64,000 nt of DNA from Paraburkholderia caffeinilytica (GTDB lineage Bacteria > Pseudomonadota > Gammaproteobacteria > Burkholderiales > Burkholderiaceae): positions 1,178,001 through 1,242,000 of the forward strand of contig NZ_CP031466.1 of assembly GCF_003368325.1 (NCBI RefSeq). The letters are read 5' to 3'. The notes under the pieces were generated by a model. It saw only the letters and a program-made list of their open reading frames with translations. It ran no database searches and was not told where the DNA came from. Positions 44,578-52,760 of the stretch are shown here, piece by piece. The position numbers were made by a program, and so were the translations under genes. The number at the start of each line of letters is the position of its first letter. Position 1 is the stretch's first letter.

Positions 44578-45645
44578 TCAGCTCGCCTGCGCGAACGCCC
44601 AGCAGTCGTTGGCGGGGAATTCGATCCAGTGACGGCCGGCCGCACGCGGCACGTGGCCGAAGGCGCGCAGGCGCAGCTCGCCGCAATGGAACAGGTATTC
44701 CCAGCGGTCGCCGAGATACATCGACGTGACGAGGTCGGCCTCGAGGCGGTTTGCGCCAGGGCCATCGGCGACCTGCACGCGTTCGAGGCGGATCACGGCC
44801 TGCGCGTTTTGCCCGGTGCTGAGCGCTTCGCGCGCCTGGGCCTGCAATTGCCAACCGTCGCCGGCCAGCGTGACGCGTTCGCCGTCGACCGCGGCAACGC
44901 GCGCGTCGATCCGGTTATTGCTGCCCATGAATTCGGCGGTGTAAAGCGAACGAGGCGCGCCATACAGTTCGGCGGGCGTGCCTTCCTGTTCAATGCGACC
45001 GTTACGCAGCAGCAGGATGCGATCGGACATCGCCATCGCTTCGGTCTGGTCGTGCGTGACGCACAAGGCGGACAGGCCCAGCGAGACGATCAGTTCGCGC
45101 AGCCAGGCGCGCGCTTCTTCACGCAGCTTGGCGTCGAGATTCGACAGTGGTTCGTCGAGCAGAATGACGGGCGGGTTGTAGACCAGCGCGCGTGCAATCG
45201 CCACACGCTGTTGCTGGCCGCCGGAAAGCTGATACGGATAGCGCGCGGCGAGATGGCCGAGGCCGAGCTGGTCGAGCGCAGACTGCACGCGTTTTTTTTG
45301 CTCGGTACCCGACACGCGCCGCAACTTCAATCCATAGCCGACGTTGTCCGCCACCGTGCGATGCGGCCACAGCGCATATGACTGAAACACCAGCCCGAGC
45401 GAGCGTTGTTCGACCGGCAGATCGACTTTGGATGCGCCGTCGAAGAACACCTTGCCGTCCAGTTCGATCCGGCCCGAGGAGGGCTGTTCGAGTCCTGCGA
45501 CCGCGCGCAGCAGGGTGGTCTTGCCGCTGCCCGATGCACCCAGCAGGCACACCACTTCGCCGGGGTTCAGTTCGAACGACACGCCCTTCAGGATCGGGTT
45601 GTCGCCATAGCTGAGAAACAGGTTGTCGACCGAGAGCTTATCCAT
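44578..45645 (-). CDS. FbpC-type ABC transporter ATP-binding protein
   Basis: This 355-residue ATPase has Walker A GASGSGKTT, Q-loop FQSYALWPH, signature LSGGQQQR, Walker B VILLDEPLSNLD and the H-loop TH in VTHDQTEA, with a C-terminal TOBE-like regulatory domain (about 240-350). It belongs to the iron(III)/AfuC/PotA-like group. It overlaps the permease gene by 8 bp. Family members carry ferric iron, polyamines, phosphonates or sugar phosphates, so the substrate is not decided by the sequence. Confidence 0.88.
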   Translation of the reverse strand: MDKLSVDNLFLSYGDNPILKGVSFELNPGEVVCLLGASGSGKTTLLRAVAGLEQPSSGRIELDGKVFFDGASKVDLPVEQRSLGLVFQSYALWPHRTVADNVGYGLKLRRVSGTEQKKRVQSALDQLGLGHLAARYPYQLSGGQQQRVAIARALVYNPPVILLDEPLSNLDAKLREEARAWLRELIVSLGLSALCVTHDQTEAMAMSDRILLLRNGRIEQEGTPAELYGAPRSLYTAEFMGSNNRIDARVAAVDGERVTLAGDGWQLQAQAREALSTGQNAQAVIRLERVQVADGPGANRLEADLVTSMYLGDRWEYLFHCGELRLRAFGHVPRAAGRHWIEFPANDCWAFAQAS

Positions 45646-47407
45646 GCAATTTCACTCCGAAGCGCAGGGCGACGCCGAGTCCGACGCCGACCATCGCGAT
45701 GTTGATGACAGAAAGCGCCGCGACCTGATCGACCGCGCCCGTCGCCCACAGCGACACCAGCAGCGCGCCGATCACTTCCGTGCCGGGCGAGAGTAGATAG
45801 ACGGCGGTCGAGTATTCGCGCTCGAAGATCATGAAGATCAGCAGCCATGCCGCGAGCAGGCCGAAACGCACGAGCGGCAGCGTTACGTCGAGACTGACGC
45901 GCGCGCGGGTGCCGCCGACGCTGCGGCCCGCTTCTTCGAGCTCGGGCCCGACTTGCAGCAGCGCGCTTTGAATCAGGCGCATGCCGTACGCGAGCCACAC
46001 GACCGTGTAGGCGATCCAGATGCTCCACATGGAGTTCTTCAGTTCCTTCAGGCCTGGCACGAAGAGGAAGATCCACAGGAACGCGAGACCGGCGAGCAGG
46101 CCGGGCACCGCGCGCGGCAGCAGCACGAGGTAGTCGAGCAGGCGCGTGGCCCAGTCGTTGCGGCGATGGCCGGCAAATGCGACCAGCGAATAGAAACCCA
46201 CTGCCAGCGCGCCGCCGATCACGCCGATGCCGAGCGTATTGAGGATCGCGCGGACCAGGTTGTCCTGTTCGAACAGTTCGGTGAAGTTGGCGAGCGTCAG
46301 CACGTCGGCGAGATTCACCCCTTCGCCCCAGTTGGTGACGAACGCGCGCAGCGTGATGCCGGAGAGCGGCACGAACACCGTGAGCAGCAACCATAGCGCG
46401 ACGATCGCCAGCGCGACCCAGCGCCATGCGCCGAGCGGCAGCACGGTCTGGCGTCCCGCTTTGCCCTTGACCGTGACGAAGCGGTTTGCGCTCTTCAGCA
46501 AGCGTCGTTGCAGCAGCACCAGCGGGAATGTGATCGCGACGATGCACACGGCGACCGCGGCCATCAGGTGATACGAGGGCACACCGAGCTTGTTGGTGAG
46601 CTTGTACAGATACGTCGCCAGCACGAGGTGTCCTTCAGGGTCGCCGAGCACGAGCGGCAGGCCAAACACTTCGAAGCCGAGGAAGAACACCAGCACGCCC
46701 GCGAACAGCAGGGCAGGGAGCGTCATCGGCAGGCTGACGTCGAGCGCGACACGGAACGGCCGCGCACCCGCGACGCGTGCCGCTTCTTCGACGTCCGAGC
46801 CGAGATTGCGCAGCGCTGCCGACGAATACAGGTACACGTGGGGCACATGCGTGAGCCCGACGATCACCGTGATCGCGAAAATCGAATACACGCTCCATGG
46901 CGCTTCGGCGGTGCCGAACAGTTCCTTCCACCAGACCGAATAGAAGCCGACTGGGCCGGCCGCGACGACATAGCCGAATGCGAGCACCATCGGCGAAACG
47001 AACACGGGGGTGAGCAGCAGCGGTTCGAGCCAGCGGCGGCCAGGCAGATCGGTGCGCACCATCAGGAACGCGAGAATGCCGCCGAGCGGGATCGAAATGA
47101 ACAGCATGCCGGCCGCGATGACGAATGAGTTCTTCAGCGCGGACCAGAAGTCCGGGTCGCTGAAAATGAATTCGAAGCCGGCAAGACCGAGCGTGCGTCT
47201 GGCGTCGAAGAACGGCGCGTTCAGCACGCTCTGAAACAGAATGAAGCCGAGCGGCAGCGCCACCGCGACGGTCAGCACCGCGACGACGAGCCAGCGCAGC
47301 AGCCCTGCCAACGGCTGCAGGCCGCCGCGCGGCAGCGCGCCTATCGTGCCGCCGTCGGCCGCGCGAGGTGATGCGTCGCGGTGTCCGGTTGCGCTAGTGG
47401 AAAGCAT
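45638..47407 (-). CDS. FbpB-type ABC transporter permease, two fused domains
   Basis: This 589-residue protein has two BPD_transp_1 modules in tandem, with about 12 hydrophobic segments. EAA-type cytoplasmic loops occur twice: EEAARVAGARPFRVALDVSLPM near 230 (shown in part) and EEAGRSVGGTRARVSLDVTLPL near 505. The fusion is typical of FbpB/AfuB iron or sugar-phosphate permeases. The ATG at 47407 with GGGGG 7 nt upstream is chosen over an earlier in-frame start. It lies between the ATPase and the binding-protein gene. Confidence 0.88.
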   Translation of the reverse strand: MLSTSATGHRDASPRAADGGTIGALPRGGLQPLAGLLRWLVVAVLTVAVALPLGFILFQSVLNAPFFDARRTLGLAGFEFIFSDPDFWSALKNSFVIAAGMLFISIPLGGILAFLMVRTDLPGRRWLEPLLLTPVFVSPMVLAFGYVVAAGPVGFYSVWWKELFGTAEAPWSVYSIFAITVIVGLTHVPHVYLYSSAALRNLGSDVEEAARVAGARPFRVALDVSLPMTLPALLFAGVLVFFLGFEVFGLPLVLGDPEGHLVLATYLYKLTNKLGVPSYHLMAAVAVCIVAITFPLVLLQRRLLKSANRFVTVKGKAGRQTVLPLGAWRWVALAIVALWLLLTVFVPLSGITLRAFVTNWGEGVNLADVLTLANFTELFEQDNLVRAILNTLGIGVIGGALAVGFYSLVAFAGHRRNDWATRLLDYLVLLPRAVPGLLAGLAFLWIFLFVPGLKELKNSMWSIWIAYTVVWLAYGMRLIQSALLQVGPELEEAGRSVGGTRARVSLDVTLPLVRFGLLAAWLLIFMIFEREYSTAVYLLSPGTEVIGALLVSLWATGAVDQVAALSVINIAMVGVGLGVALRFGVKLHG

Positions 47408-47507
47408 GAGTGTCCCCCTGCAGCGTGAAAGCCGCATATCGACAGGTAGTGAAGGAAGGCGCGGCGTTCGCGCGTTTCAGCGCGGACGCCGTCAGGTCAG
47501 CCGAGGC

Positions 47508-48596
47508 TTAGCGCTTGATCGACTGTTGCCATTGCTTGAGGAATTCGAGCCGCTTGGACTGGTCGAGATAGACCAGCAGGCCGGCGCCGATCGGGATCGG
47601 CTTGAGCGAGTCGCCGAGTTGTTTCGAGAGGCCCGCCATCGACGTTTCGCCGTCGACGTCCGAGCGGATCGAGAACAGGCTCGCCTGGTTCGCGAGCAAG
47701 GTCTGACCGCGTTGCGACAGCAGGTAGTCGACCCACAGCTTCGCGGCGTTGGGGCTTTGCGCCTTCTTTGAAATCGTCACGAGGCGGCTCACCACCAGCG
47801 TGTAGTCCTTCGGATAGACGTAGCCGATCGACGGGTCTTTCTTCGCCTTGGTGAGCGCGTACGAGCCGAGAATGTTGTAGCCGATCAGGTTTTCGCCCGA
47901 GGAAATGCGCTCCATCATCGCGCCGGTACTCGATTGCAGTTTCGGGCCGGTGGCGCCCATTGCCTTCACGAGATCCCACGTGATTTGCGGATTGACGCGC
48001 GCGTCTTGCGTCAGATAGTTGAAGCCGACGCCGGACTTTTCGATGTCGTAGGTGGTGACCTTGCCTTTGAACTGATCCGGCCGGGCTTGCAGCAGCTTGA
48101 TCAGATCGGCGCGGGTTTGCGGCACGTCGCCGGCGGCGAGGAGACGCTTGTTGTAGACGATGGCAAGGGGTTCGTACGTGGTGCCGTACGCCTGCTTCTG
48201 GTATTGCGCCCATTGCGGCAACTGCTTCGCTTCCGGCGATTCGTAACTGGCCATCAGACCGTCGTTGACGAGCTTGACCTGCAAGTCCATCGCCGAGCTC
48301 CACAGCACGTCGGCGCTGGTGCTGCTGGCCGCGTTTTCGCTGATGTAGCGGTTGTACAGCTCGGTGCTGTTCATGTCGTTGTATTCGACCTTGATGCCGT
48401 ACAGGCTTTCAAAATCCTTGATGAGCGGGCGCACGAGAGCGGTGTCCGTGACCGAATACACGATCAGCTTGCCTTCCTTTCTTGCGCCGTCCACGGTGGC
48501 CTGGTAGTCGCCGGGATAACCGGCCGGAAAGGCCGACCATGCTGAGTTTGCGGCGAATGCAGCGGCTACGGCGAGAGACTTCAAAGAGATGTGCAC
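47508..48596 (-). CDS. FbpA-type periplasmic substrate-binding protein
   Basis: This 362-residue extracellular solute-binding protein (family 1, iron-type) has a signal peptide (SLKSLAVAAAFAANSAWS) and EGKLIVYSVTDTALVRPLIKDFE, the usual start of the mature iron(III)-binding-protein fold. NSTELYNRYISENAA and ADVLWSSAMDLQVKL are conserved. The paired Tyr residues that bind iron in FbpA are not obvious, so a sugar phosphate or phosphonate ligand is plausible. GTG start with GGAGGAAG 3 nt upstream. It is the first gene of the importer operon. Confidence 0.85.
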   Translation of the reverse strand: MHISLKSLAVAAAFAANSAWSAFPAGYPGDYQATVDGARKEGKLIVYSVTDTALVRPLIKDFESLYGIKVEYNDMNSTELYNRYISENAASSTSADVLWSSAMDLQVKLVNDGLMASYESPEAKQLPQWAQYQKQAYGTTYEPLAIVYNKRLLAAGDVPQTRADLIKLLQARPDQFKGKVTTYDIEKSGVGFNYLTQDARVNPQITWDLVKAMGATGPKLQSSTGAMMERISSGENLIGYNILGSYALTKAKKDPSIGYVYPKDYTLVVSRLVTISKKAQSPNAAKLWVDYLLSQRGQTLLANQASLFSIRSDVDGETSMAGLSKQLGDSLKPIPIGAGLLVYLDQSKRLEFLKQWQQSIKR

Positions 48597-48651
48597 GTCT
48601 TCCTCCAGAAAACTTCGTGTTGGTTTTGTGTAGGCAAATGGTAAGAGAAAC

Positions 48652-48670
48652 ATGCTTTCTGAATGCTTTC
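48652..48670. promoter_or_regulatory. Tandem 11-bp-spaced repeat, response-regulator site candidate
   Basis: ATGCTTTC occurs at 48652-48659 and again at 48663-48670, an 11-bp period, in the 139-bp region between the importer operon and the two-component genes. Direct repeats one helical turn apart are the usual target of OmpR-family regulators, one of which is encoded immediately to the right. The second repeat borders a weak -35 for the plus-strand genes. Confidence 0.5.
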
Positions 48671-48735
48671 ATTTTTCGGGGAAAATGCGTCACAATGGCC
48701 GAATTCGCCTCATGGATTTCCCTGGGATTCTGTTT

Positions 48736-49407
48736 ATGCGTGTGCTGCTCGTCGAAGACAATCCGATCCTTTCCCGCTCGCTAACCGACGCGCTGACCGG
48801 TGCGAAACTCACTGTCGATTGCATGCACGACGGCGAATCCGCCGACCATGTTTTGCGCACGCAAGACTACGCGCTGGTGATTCTCGACATCGGCTTGCCG
48901 AAGCTCGACGGCCTCGAAGTCCTGCGCCGCTTGCGTGCACGCCGCAACGCGGTGCCGGTGTTGATGCTGACCGCGCATGGGTCGGTGGAGGAGCGCGTGC
49001 GCGGCCTCGATCTCGGCGCCGACGACTACCTCGCCAAGCCCTTTGCCCTTACCGAACTCGAGGCGCGTGCGCGGGCGCTGCTGCGCCGCAGTCACGGTCA
49101 GGAACCGTTGCACGCGCAATGCGGCACGCTGCTCTACGACAGCGTCGATCGCGGCTTCACGCTCGACGGCGAGCCGCTCGCATTGACACCGCGCGAACGG
49201 TCGGTGCTCGAGGTGCTGATCCTGCGCAACGGCCGCGCGATCAACAAGGACACGCTCTCGGAAAAAATCTTCGGGCTCGATGAATCGGTGAATGCCGATG
49301 CCATCGAAATCTACGTGCATCGGCTGCGCAAGAAGCTCGAACGCAGTTCGGTCGGTATCGTGACGCTGCGCGGACTTGGCTATCTGCTGGAAGCGAAGGG
49401 CGCATGA
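48736..49407 (+). CDS. OmpR-family response regulator, TctD/QseB-like
   Basis: This 223-residue regulator has a receiver domain at 1-115 with phosphoacceptor D51 (VILDIGLP), acidic pair ED at 7-8 and the Lys in DDYLAKPF, and a winged-helix DNA-binding domain at about 125-220 (LTPRERSVLEVLILRNG, YVHRLRKKLERS). It is partner of the overlapping histidine kinase gene. It is divergent from the ABC importer, which it probably controls, as TctD controls a tricarboxylate uptake operon. The ATG at 48736 begins the receiver. Confidence 0.9.
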   Translation: MRVLLVEDNPILSRSLTDALTGAKLTVDCMHDGESADHVLRTQDYALVILDIGLPKLDGLEVLRRLRARRNAVPVLMLTAHGSVEERVRGLDLGADDYLAKPFALTELEARARALLRRSHGQEPLHAQCGTLLYDSVDRGFTLDGEPLALTPRERSVLEVLILRNGRAINKDTLSEKIFGLDESVNADAIEIYVHRLRKKLERSSVGIVTLRGLGYLLEAKGA

Positions 49408-50822
49408 CGCGGCCGAATCTGCGCGTACGGGTCGCGCTGTGGTTGTTGCTGCCGCTGCTCGCGTTGCTCGCCTTCGATGCATGGCTCACGTATCAACGCG
49501 CGATGAACGCGGCGCACGCGGCCTTCGATCGCACGTTGGAGTTTTCGCTGCGCTCGATACGCGACGGCATCCGCTTGCGCGACGCGCAGATCGAAGTCGA
49601 TCTGCCGTATCTCGCGCTGGAGATGTTCGAATCGAACGGGGGCGGCAACATCTACTACCAGATTCGCGAGGAGGGCGGCCGGGTGGTGACCGGCTATCCG
49701 GATCTGCCGTCAGGCACGAAGGCGCTTGCCGAGCCCTACAGCGTGCAGTTTTATGACGACGTGTTTCGCGGAAGGCCGCTGCGCATCGCCATGCTGCGCT
49801 TGCCGGTCCACGATGTGCCGTCGGCGCAGACGCGCGTGGTGCTGGTGCGGGTCGGCGAAACGATCGAGCAGCGCCAGGCGTTGGCGCGCGAGATCCTGAC
49901 CGGCTCGCTGCAGCAGGAATTCCTGCTGGTGGTGCTCGCGCTCGGCATCGTGTGGCTCGGGGTAGCGCGCGGCTTGCGGCCGCTGAACCGGCTGTCGGCG
50001 AAAGTTGCGGCGCGTGCCGAAGACGATCCGACGCCGCTCGACACGGTCGGTCTGCCGAGCGAGGTCGCACCGCTGGTCGATTCGATCAATCAGTACATTG
50101 GCCGCACGCAGTTGATGCAGTTGTCGCGCCGGCGATTTTTCAACGACGCGGCGCATCAGTTGAAGACACCGCTTGCGGTCATTCAGGCGGAGTCGGAGCT
50201 GGCATTGCGCGATATCGACGGTGGTGACGGGACCTCGAACGGCGATCGCCGCGAAGGGGTGCATTTGCGGAGGCTGAATCGCGCGGTGCAGCAGGCGGTG
50301 CGCATCGTGCAGCAATTGCTGTCGCTCTCGCGGCTCGATGCGGACAGCGGTTATACGGTCAGGCACGCCGCTGTCCCGCTGCATAAAGTGGCGCGCAGCG
50401 TGACGCTCGACTGGTCGCCGGTGGCGCGCTCGCGTGGCATCGATCTCGGCTTCGAACAGGACGTGCGTATCGACGTGATGGGGCAGACCGACCTGCTGGC
50501 GGAACTGGTCGGCAATCTGATTGACAACGCGATTCGTTATGCGGGCGATGGATCGGTGATCACCGTGTGCGTGGCATGTGAAGGCGGGCAACCGTTGCTG
50601 CAGGTGACCGATAACGGGCCGGGGATCGCCGTGGGTGAGCGCGATGCGGTGTTTGAGCGCTTCTATCGTAGCGAGGCGACTCAGGCTGTGGAGGGCAGCG
50701 GACTGGGTTTGTCGATCGTGCGGGAAATCGCGCGCGTGCATGGCGCGCTGATTGCGTTGAGCGATGCGCCCGGGGGCGGACTTGTGGTCAGCGTGCTGTT
50801 TCCGACGTTCAGGTTCGCGTGA
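49404..50822 (+). CDS. Sensor histidine kinase, TctE/QseC-like
   Basis: This 472-residue inner-membrane kinase has transmembrane helices at about 10-26 and 173-190 flanking a periplasmic TctE-like sensor of about 145 residues. It continues with a short linker, the H-box FNDAAHQLKTPLAV with H251, N-box LIDNAIRYAG, and G-boxes DNGPGI and GSGLGLSIV. It overlaps the regulator by 4 bp (ATGA). The sensor presumably detects a ligand linked to the neighbouring importer. Which one cannot be read from sequence. Confidence 0.9.
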   Translation: MTRPNLRVRVALWLLLPLLALLAFDAWLTYQRAMNAAHAAFDRTLEFSLRSIRDGIRLRDAQIEVDLPYLALEMFESNGGGNIYYQIREEGGRVVTGYPDLPSGTKALAEPYSVQFYDDVFRGRPLRIAMLRLPVHDVPSAQTRVVLVRVGETIEQRQALAREILTGSLQQEFLLVVLALGIVWLGVARGLRPLNRLSAKVAARAEDDPTPLDTVGLPSEVAPLVDSINQYIGRTQLMQLSRRRFFNDAAHQLKTPLAVIQAESELALRDIDGGDGTSNGDRREGVHLRRLNRAVQQAVRIVQQLLSLSRLDADSGYTVRHAAVPLHKVARSVTLDWSPVARSRGIDLGFEQDVRIDVMGQTDLLAELVGNLIDNAIRYAGDGSVITVCVACEGGQPLLQVTDNGPGIAVGERDAVFERFYRSEATQAVEGSGLGLSIVREIARVHGALIALSDAPGGGLVVSVLFPTFRFA

Positions 50823-50856
50823 CGAGCACGCCGCAACCGCAACCGTTACCTTAACG

Positions 50857-52014
50857 TTATGCGCGGATAGGGAAACGCTGCGCGTAAGCGTTGGATACCG
50901 TGTCGCTACCCCACACCTTGCCGTCGATCAGCGCTTGAGAACCCTCGTCGCCCGGCACCGCGATGCCCACGCGTGCGGCCGCTTCACGATACAACTGAGT
51001 CTGATTGATATGCGCCGCGATCTCCGCGTAGTCCGCGCGTGCGTCGATCATGCCCCAGCGTTCGAACTGCGTGAGGAACCAGGCGCCGTCGGCGGCGCGC
51101 GGGTAGTTCACCGTGCCGTTGTCGAAGAAGCGCATGGGCAGGCCGCGCGGCGCCGAGGCCGCGATCTCGTTGCCGAGCCGCGCGGCAATCAACGCTTCAT
51201 CGATGCCGATGAATTCGGGTCGTGCGAGCCAGCGCGCAATCTCCTCGCGGTGCCCCGCGCCGTCGAGCCATCGGCATGCTTCGAGCATCGTGCGCACCAG
51301 CGCCTGCGCCGCATTCGGATTGGCCTGAACGAAATCGCGCCGGCATGCCAGCACCTTCTCCGGATGATCGGGCCACACCTCGCTCGTATAAGCGACCGTG
51401 CGGCCCACACCTTCTGCTTCGGCCATTGCATTCCACGGCTCGCCGACACAGAAGCCATCGAGCCGCTCTTCCGCGAGCGCGGCGACCATTTGCGGCGGCG
51501 GAATCGCGACGCTTTCGATATCGCGCAACGGATGCACGCCTTGCGACGCGAGCCAGTAGTACAGCCACATCGCGTGCGTGCCGGTAGGGAAAGTCTGCGC
51601 GAACACCGGCTTGCGGTCGAGCGTGGCCAGAGCCTTGGGCAGCGTGCCGTGTTCGGCCAAGGCATCGGCGAGACGGTTCGACAGCGTGATCGCCTGGCCG
51701 TTGCGATTGAGCACCATCAGCACGGCCATATCCGTTTGCGGACCGCCGAGGCCCAGCTGCACGCCGTAGACGAGACCGTAGAGCACATGCGCCGCATCGA
51801 GATCGCCTGACAGGAGCTTGTCGCGCACGGCGGCCCATGACGGCTGCCGGCACAGTTCCAGCGTCAAACCATGCGCGTGGCCGAATTCGAGCAGCTTCGC
51901 GGCAACGAGCGGCGCGACATCGGACAGCGCCACGAAACCGAGTCTCAGATGAGTTTTCTCGAGCGGCGCGGGCGCGGGCGTGGACGAAGAGGTGAGCGGG
52001 GCGGAAGGGTTCAT
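50857..52014 (-). CDS. nasS: Nitrate sensor of the NasS-NasT pair
   Basis: This 385-residue NrtA/CmpA-like nitrate-binding protein has no signal peptide, which separates cytoplasmic NasS from transporter-bound NrtA. It begins HLRLGFVALSDVAPLVAAK, and has GDLDAAHVLYGLVYG, ERLDGFCVGEPWNAMAEAEGVG and WPDHPEKVLACRRDF, standard blocks of this family. NasS holds the antiterminator NasT inactive until nitrate or nitrite binds. It follows nasT by 10 bp. No nitrate or nitrite reductase genes are adjacent. Confidence 0.9.
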   Translation of the reverse strand: MNPSAPLTSSSTPAPAPLEKTHLRLGFVALSDVAPLVAAKLLEFGHAHGLTLELCRQPSWAAVRDKLLSGDLDAAHVLYGLVYGVQLGLGGPQTDMAVLMVLNRNGQAITLSNRLADALAEHGTLPKALATLDRKPVFAQTFPTGTHAMWLYYWLASQGVHPLRDIESVAIPPPQMVAALAEERLDGFCVGEPWNAMAEAEGVGRTVAYTSEVWPDHPEKVLACRRDFVQANPNAAQALVRTMLEACRWLDGAGHREEIARWLARPEFIGIDEALIAARLGNEIAASAPRGLPMRFFDNGTVNYPRAADGAWFLTQFERWGMIDARADYAEIAAHINQTQLYREAAARVGIAVPGDEGSQALIDGKVWGSDTVSNAYAQRFPIRA

Positions 52015-52024
52015 GAGCGGCGCT

Positions 52025-52600
52025 TCATTTGAGCGAGTCTGCGGCTGCGACCACGGCGCGCGCGACTTCGGCGAGTTTGACGCCCTGGTTCATCGCGCGT
52101 TTGCGCAGCGTGGCGTATGCGGCATGTTCGGTGATTTTCTGCTGATCCATCAGGATGCGTTTGGCGCGGTCGATCAGCTTGCGTTCGGCGAGTTCGTTTT
52201 CGACTTGCGCGAGGCGTTCGCGCAATTCAGACTCCTGTGCAAACCGCGCGAGCGCGACTTCGAGAATCGGCGCGAGCCGTTCCGTGGCGAGACCTTCGAC
52301 GAGGTAGGCGGTGACGCCCGCGCCCACCGCGTCGCGGATCAATTGCTGGTTGGCGTCGTGACTGAACATGAGCACCGGGCGCGGCGCGGTGGCGTTCATC
52401 ACGGCAAGTTGTTCGAGCGTGTCGCGCGACGGCGATTCCGTATCGATGATGATGACGTCCGGCCGTTCGCTCTGAACCACACGATGCAGCGCTTGCGGCG
52501 TTGCTGTGCTGGCCAGCATCTCGTAGCCGAGTCGTGCGAGGGCGTCGCGCAGATCGCCAATGGGCTTATCGGTATCGGTGACGAGGAGAACACGCAGCAT
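52025..52600 (-). CDS. nasT: Nitrate/nitrite-responsive antiterminator with ANTAR domain
   Basis: This 191-residue protein has a receiver-like domain at 1-115 (MLRVLLVTDTD, VIIIDTESPS) and a C-terminal ANTAR RNA-binding domain (about 125-190; ERKLIDRAKRILMDQQKITEHAAYATLRKRAM) that binds paired hexaloop hairpins in nitrate-assimilation leaders and prevents termination. The usual phospho-Asp pocket seems kept only in part. The start at 52600 is where homology begins; no ribosome site is seen. It is expressed before nasS. Confidence 0.9.
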   Translation of the reverse strand: MLRVLLVTDTDKPIGDLRDALARLGYEMLASTATPQALHRVVQSERPDVIIIDTESPSRDTLEQLAVMNATAPRPVLMFSHDANQQLIRDAVGAGVTAYLVEGLATERLAPILEVALARFAQESELRERLAQVENELAERKLIDRAKRILMDQQKITEHAAYATLRKRAMNQGVKLAEVARAVVAAADSLK

Positions 52601-52760
52601 GGGGAATGGCTTATCGACGGCTAGCCACTTATAAAGCAACCTGTATGCCAGAAGACGAAAGCCGCGACGAAAGTAGCGCAATCACGGACTTACAGACCGT
52701 GCGGCTAATGGGGGCTGCACCCGAACGGGGCATGCGAGGGGAATGCACCGAAGCGGCGCA

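Noticed and set aside
48597..48735. Search for a Fur box in front of the iron-type importer
   Set aside because: No sequence close to the 19-bp GATAATGATAATCATTATC consensus was found. Only the ATGCTTTC repeats stand out.
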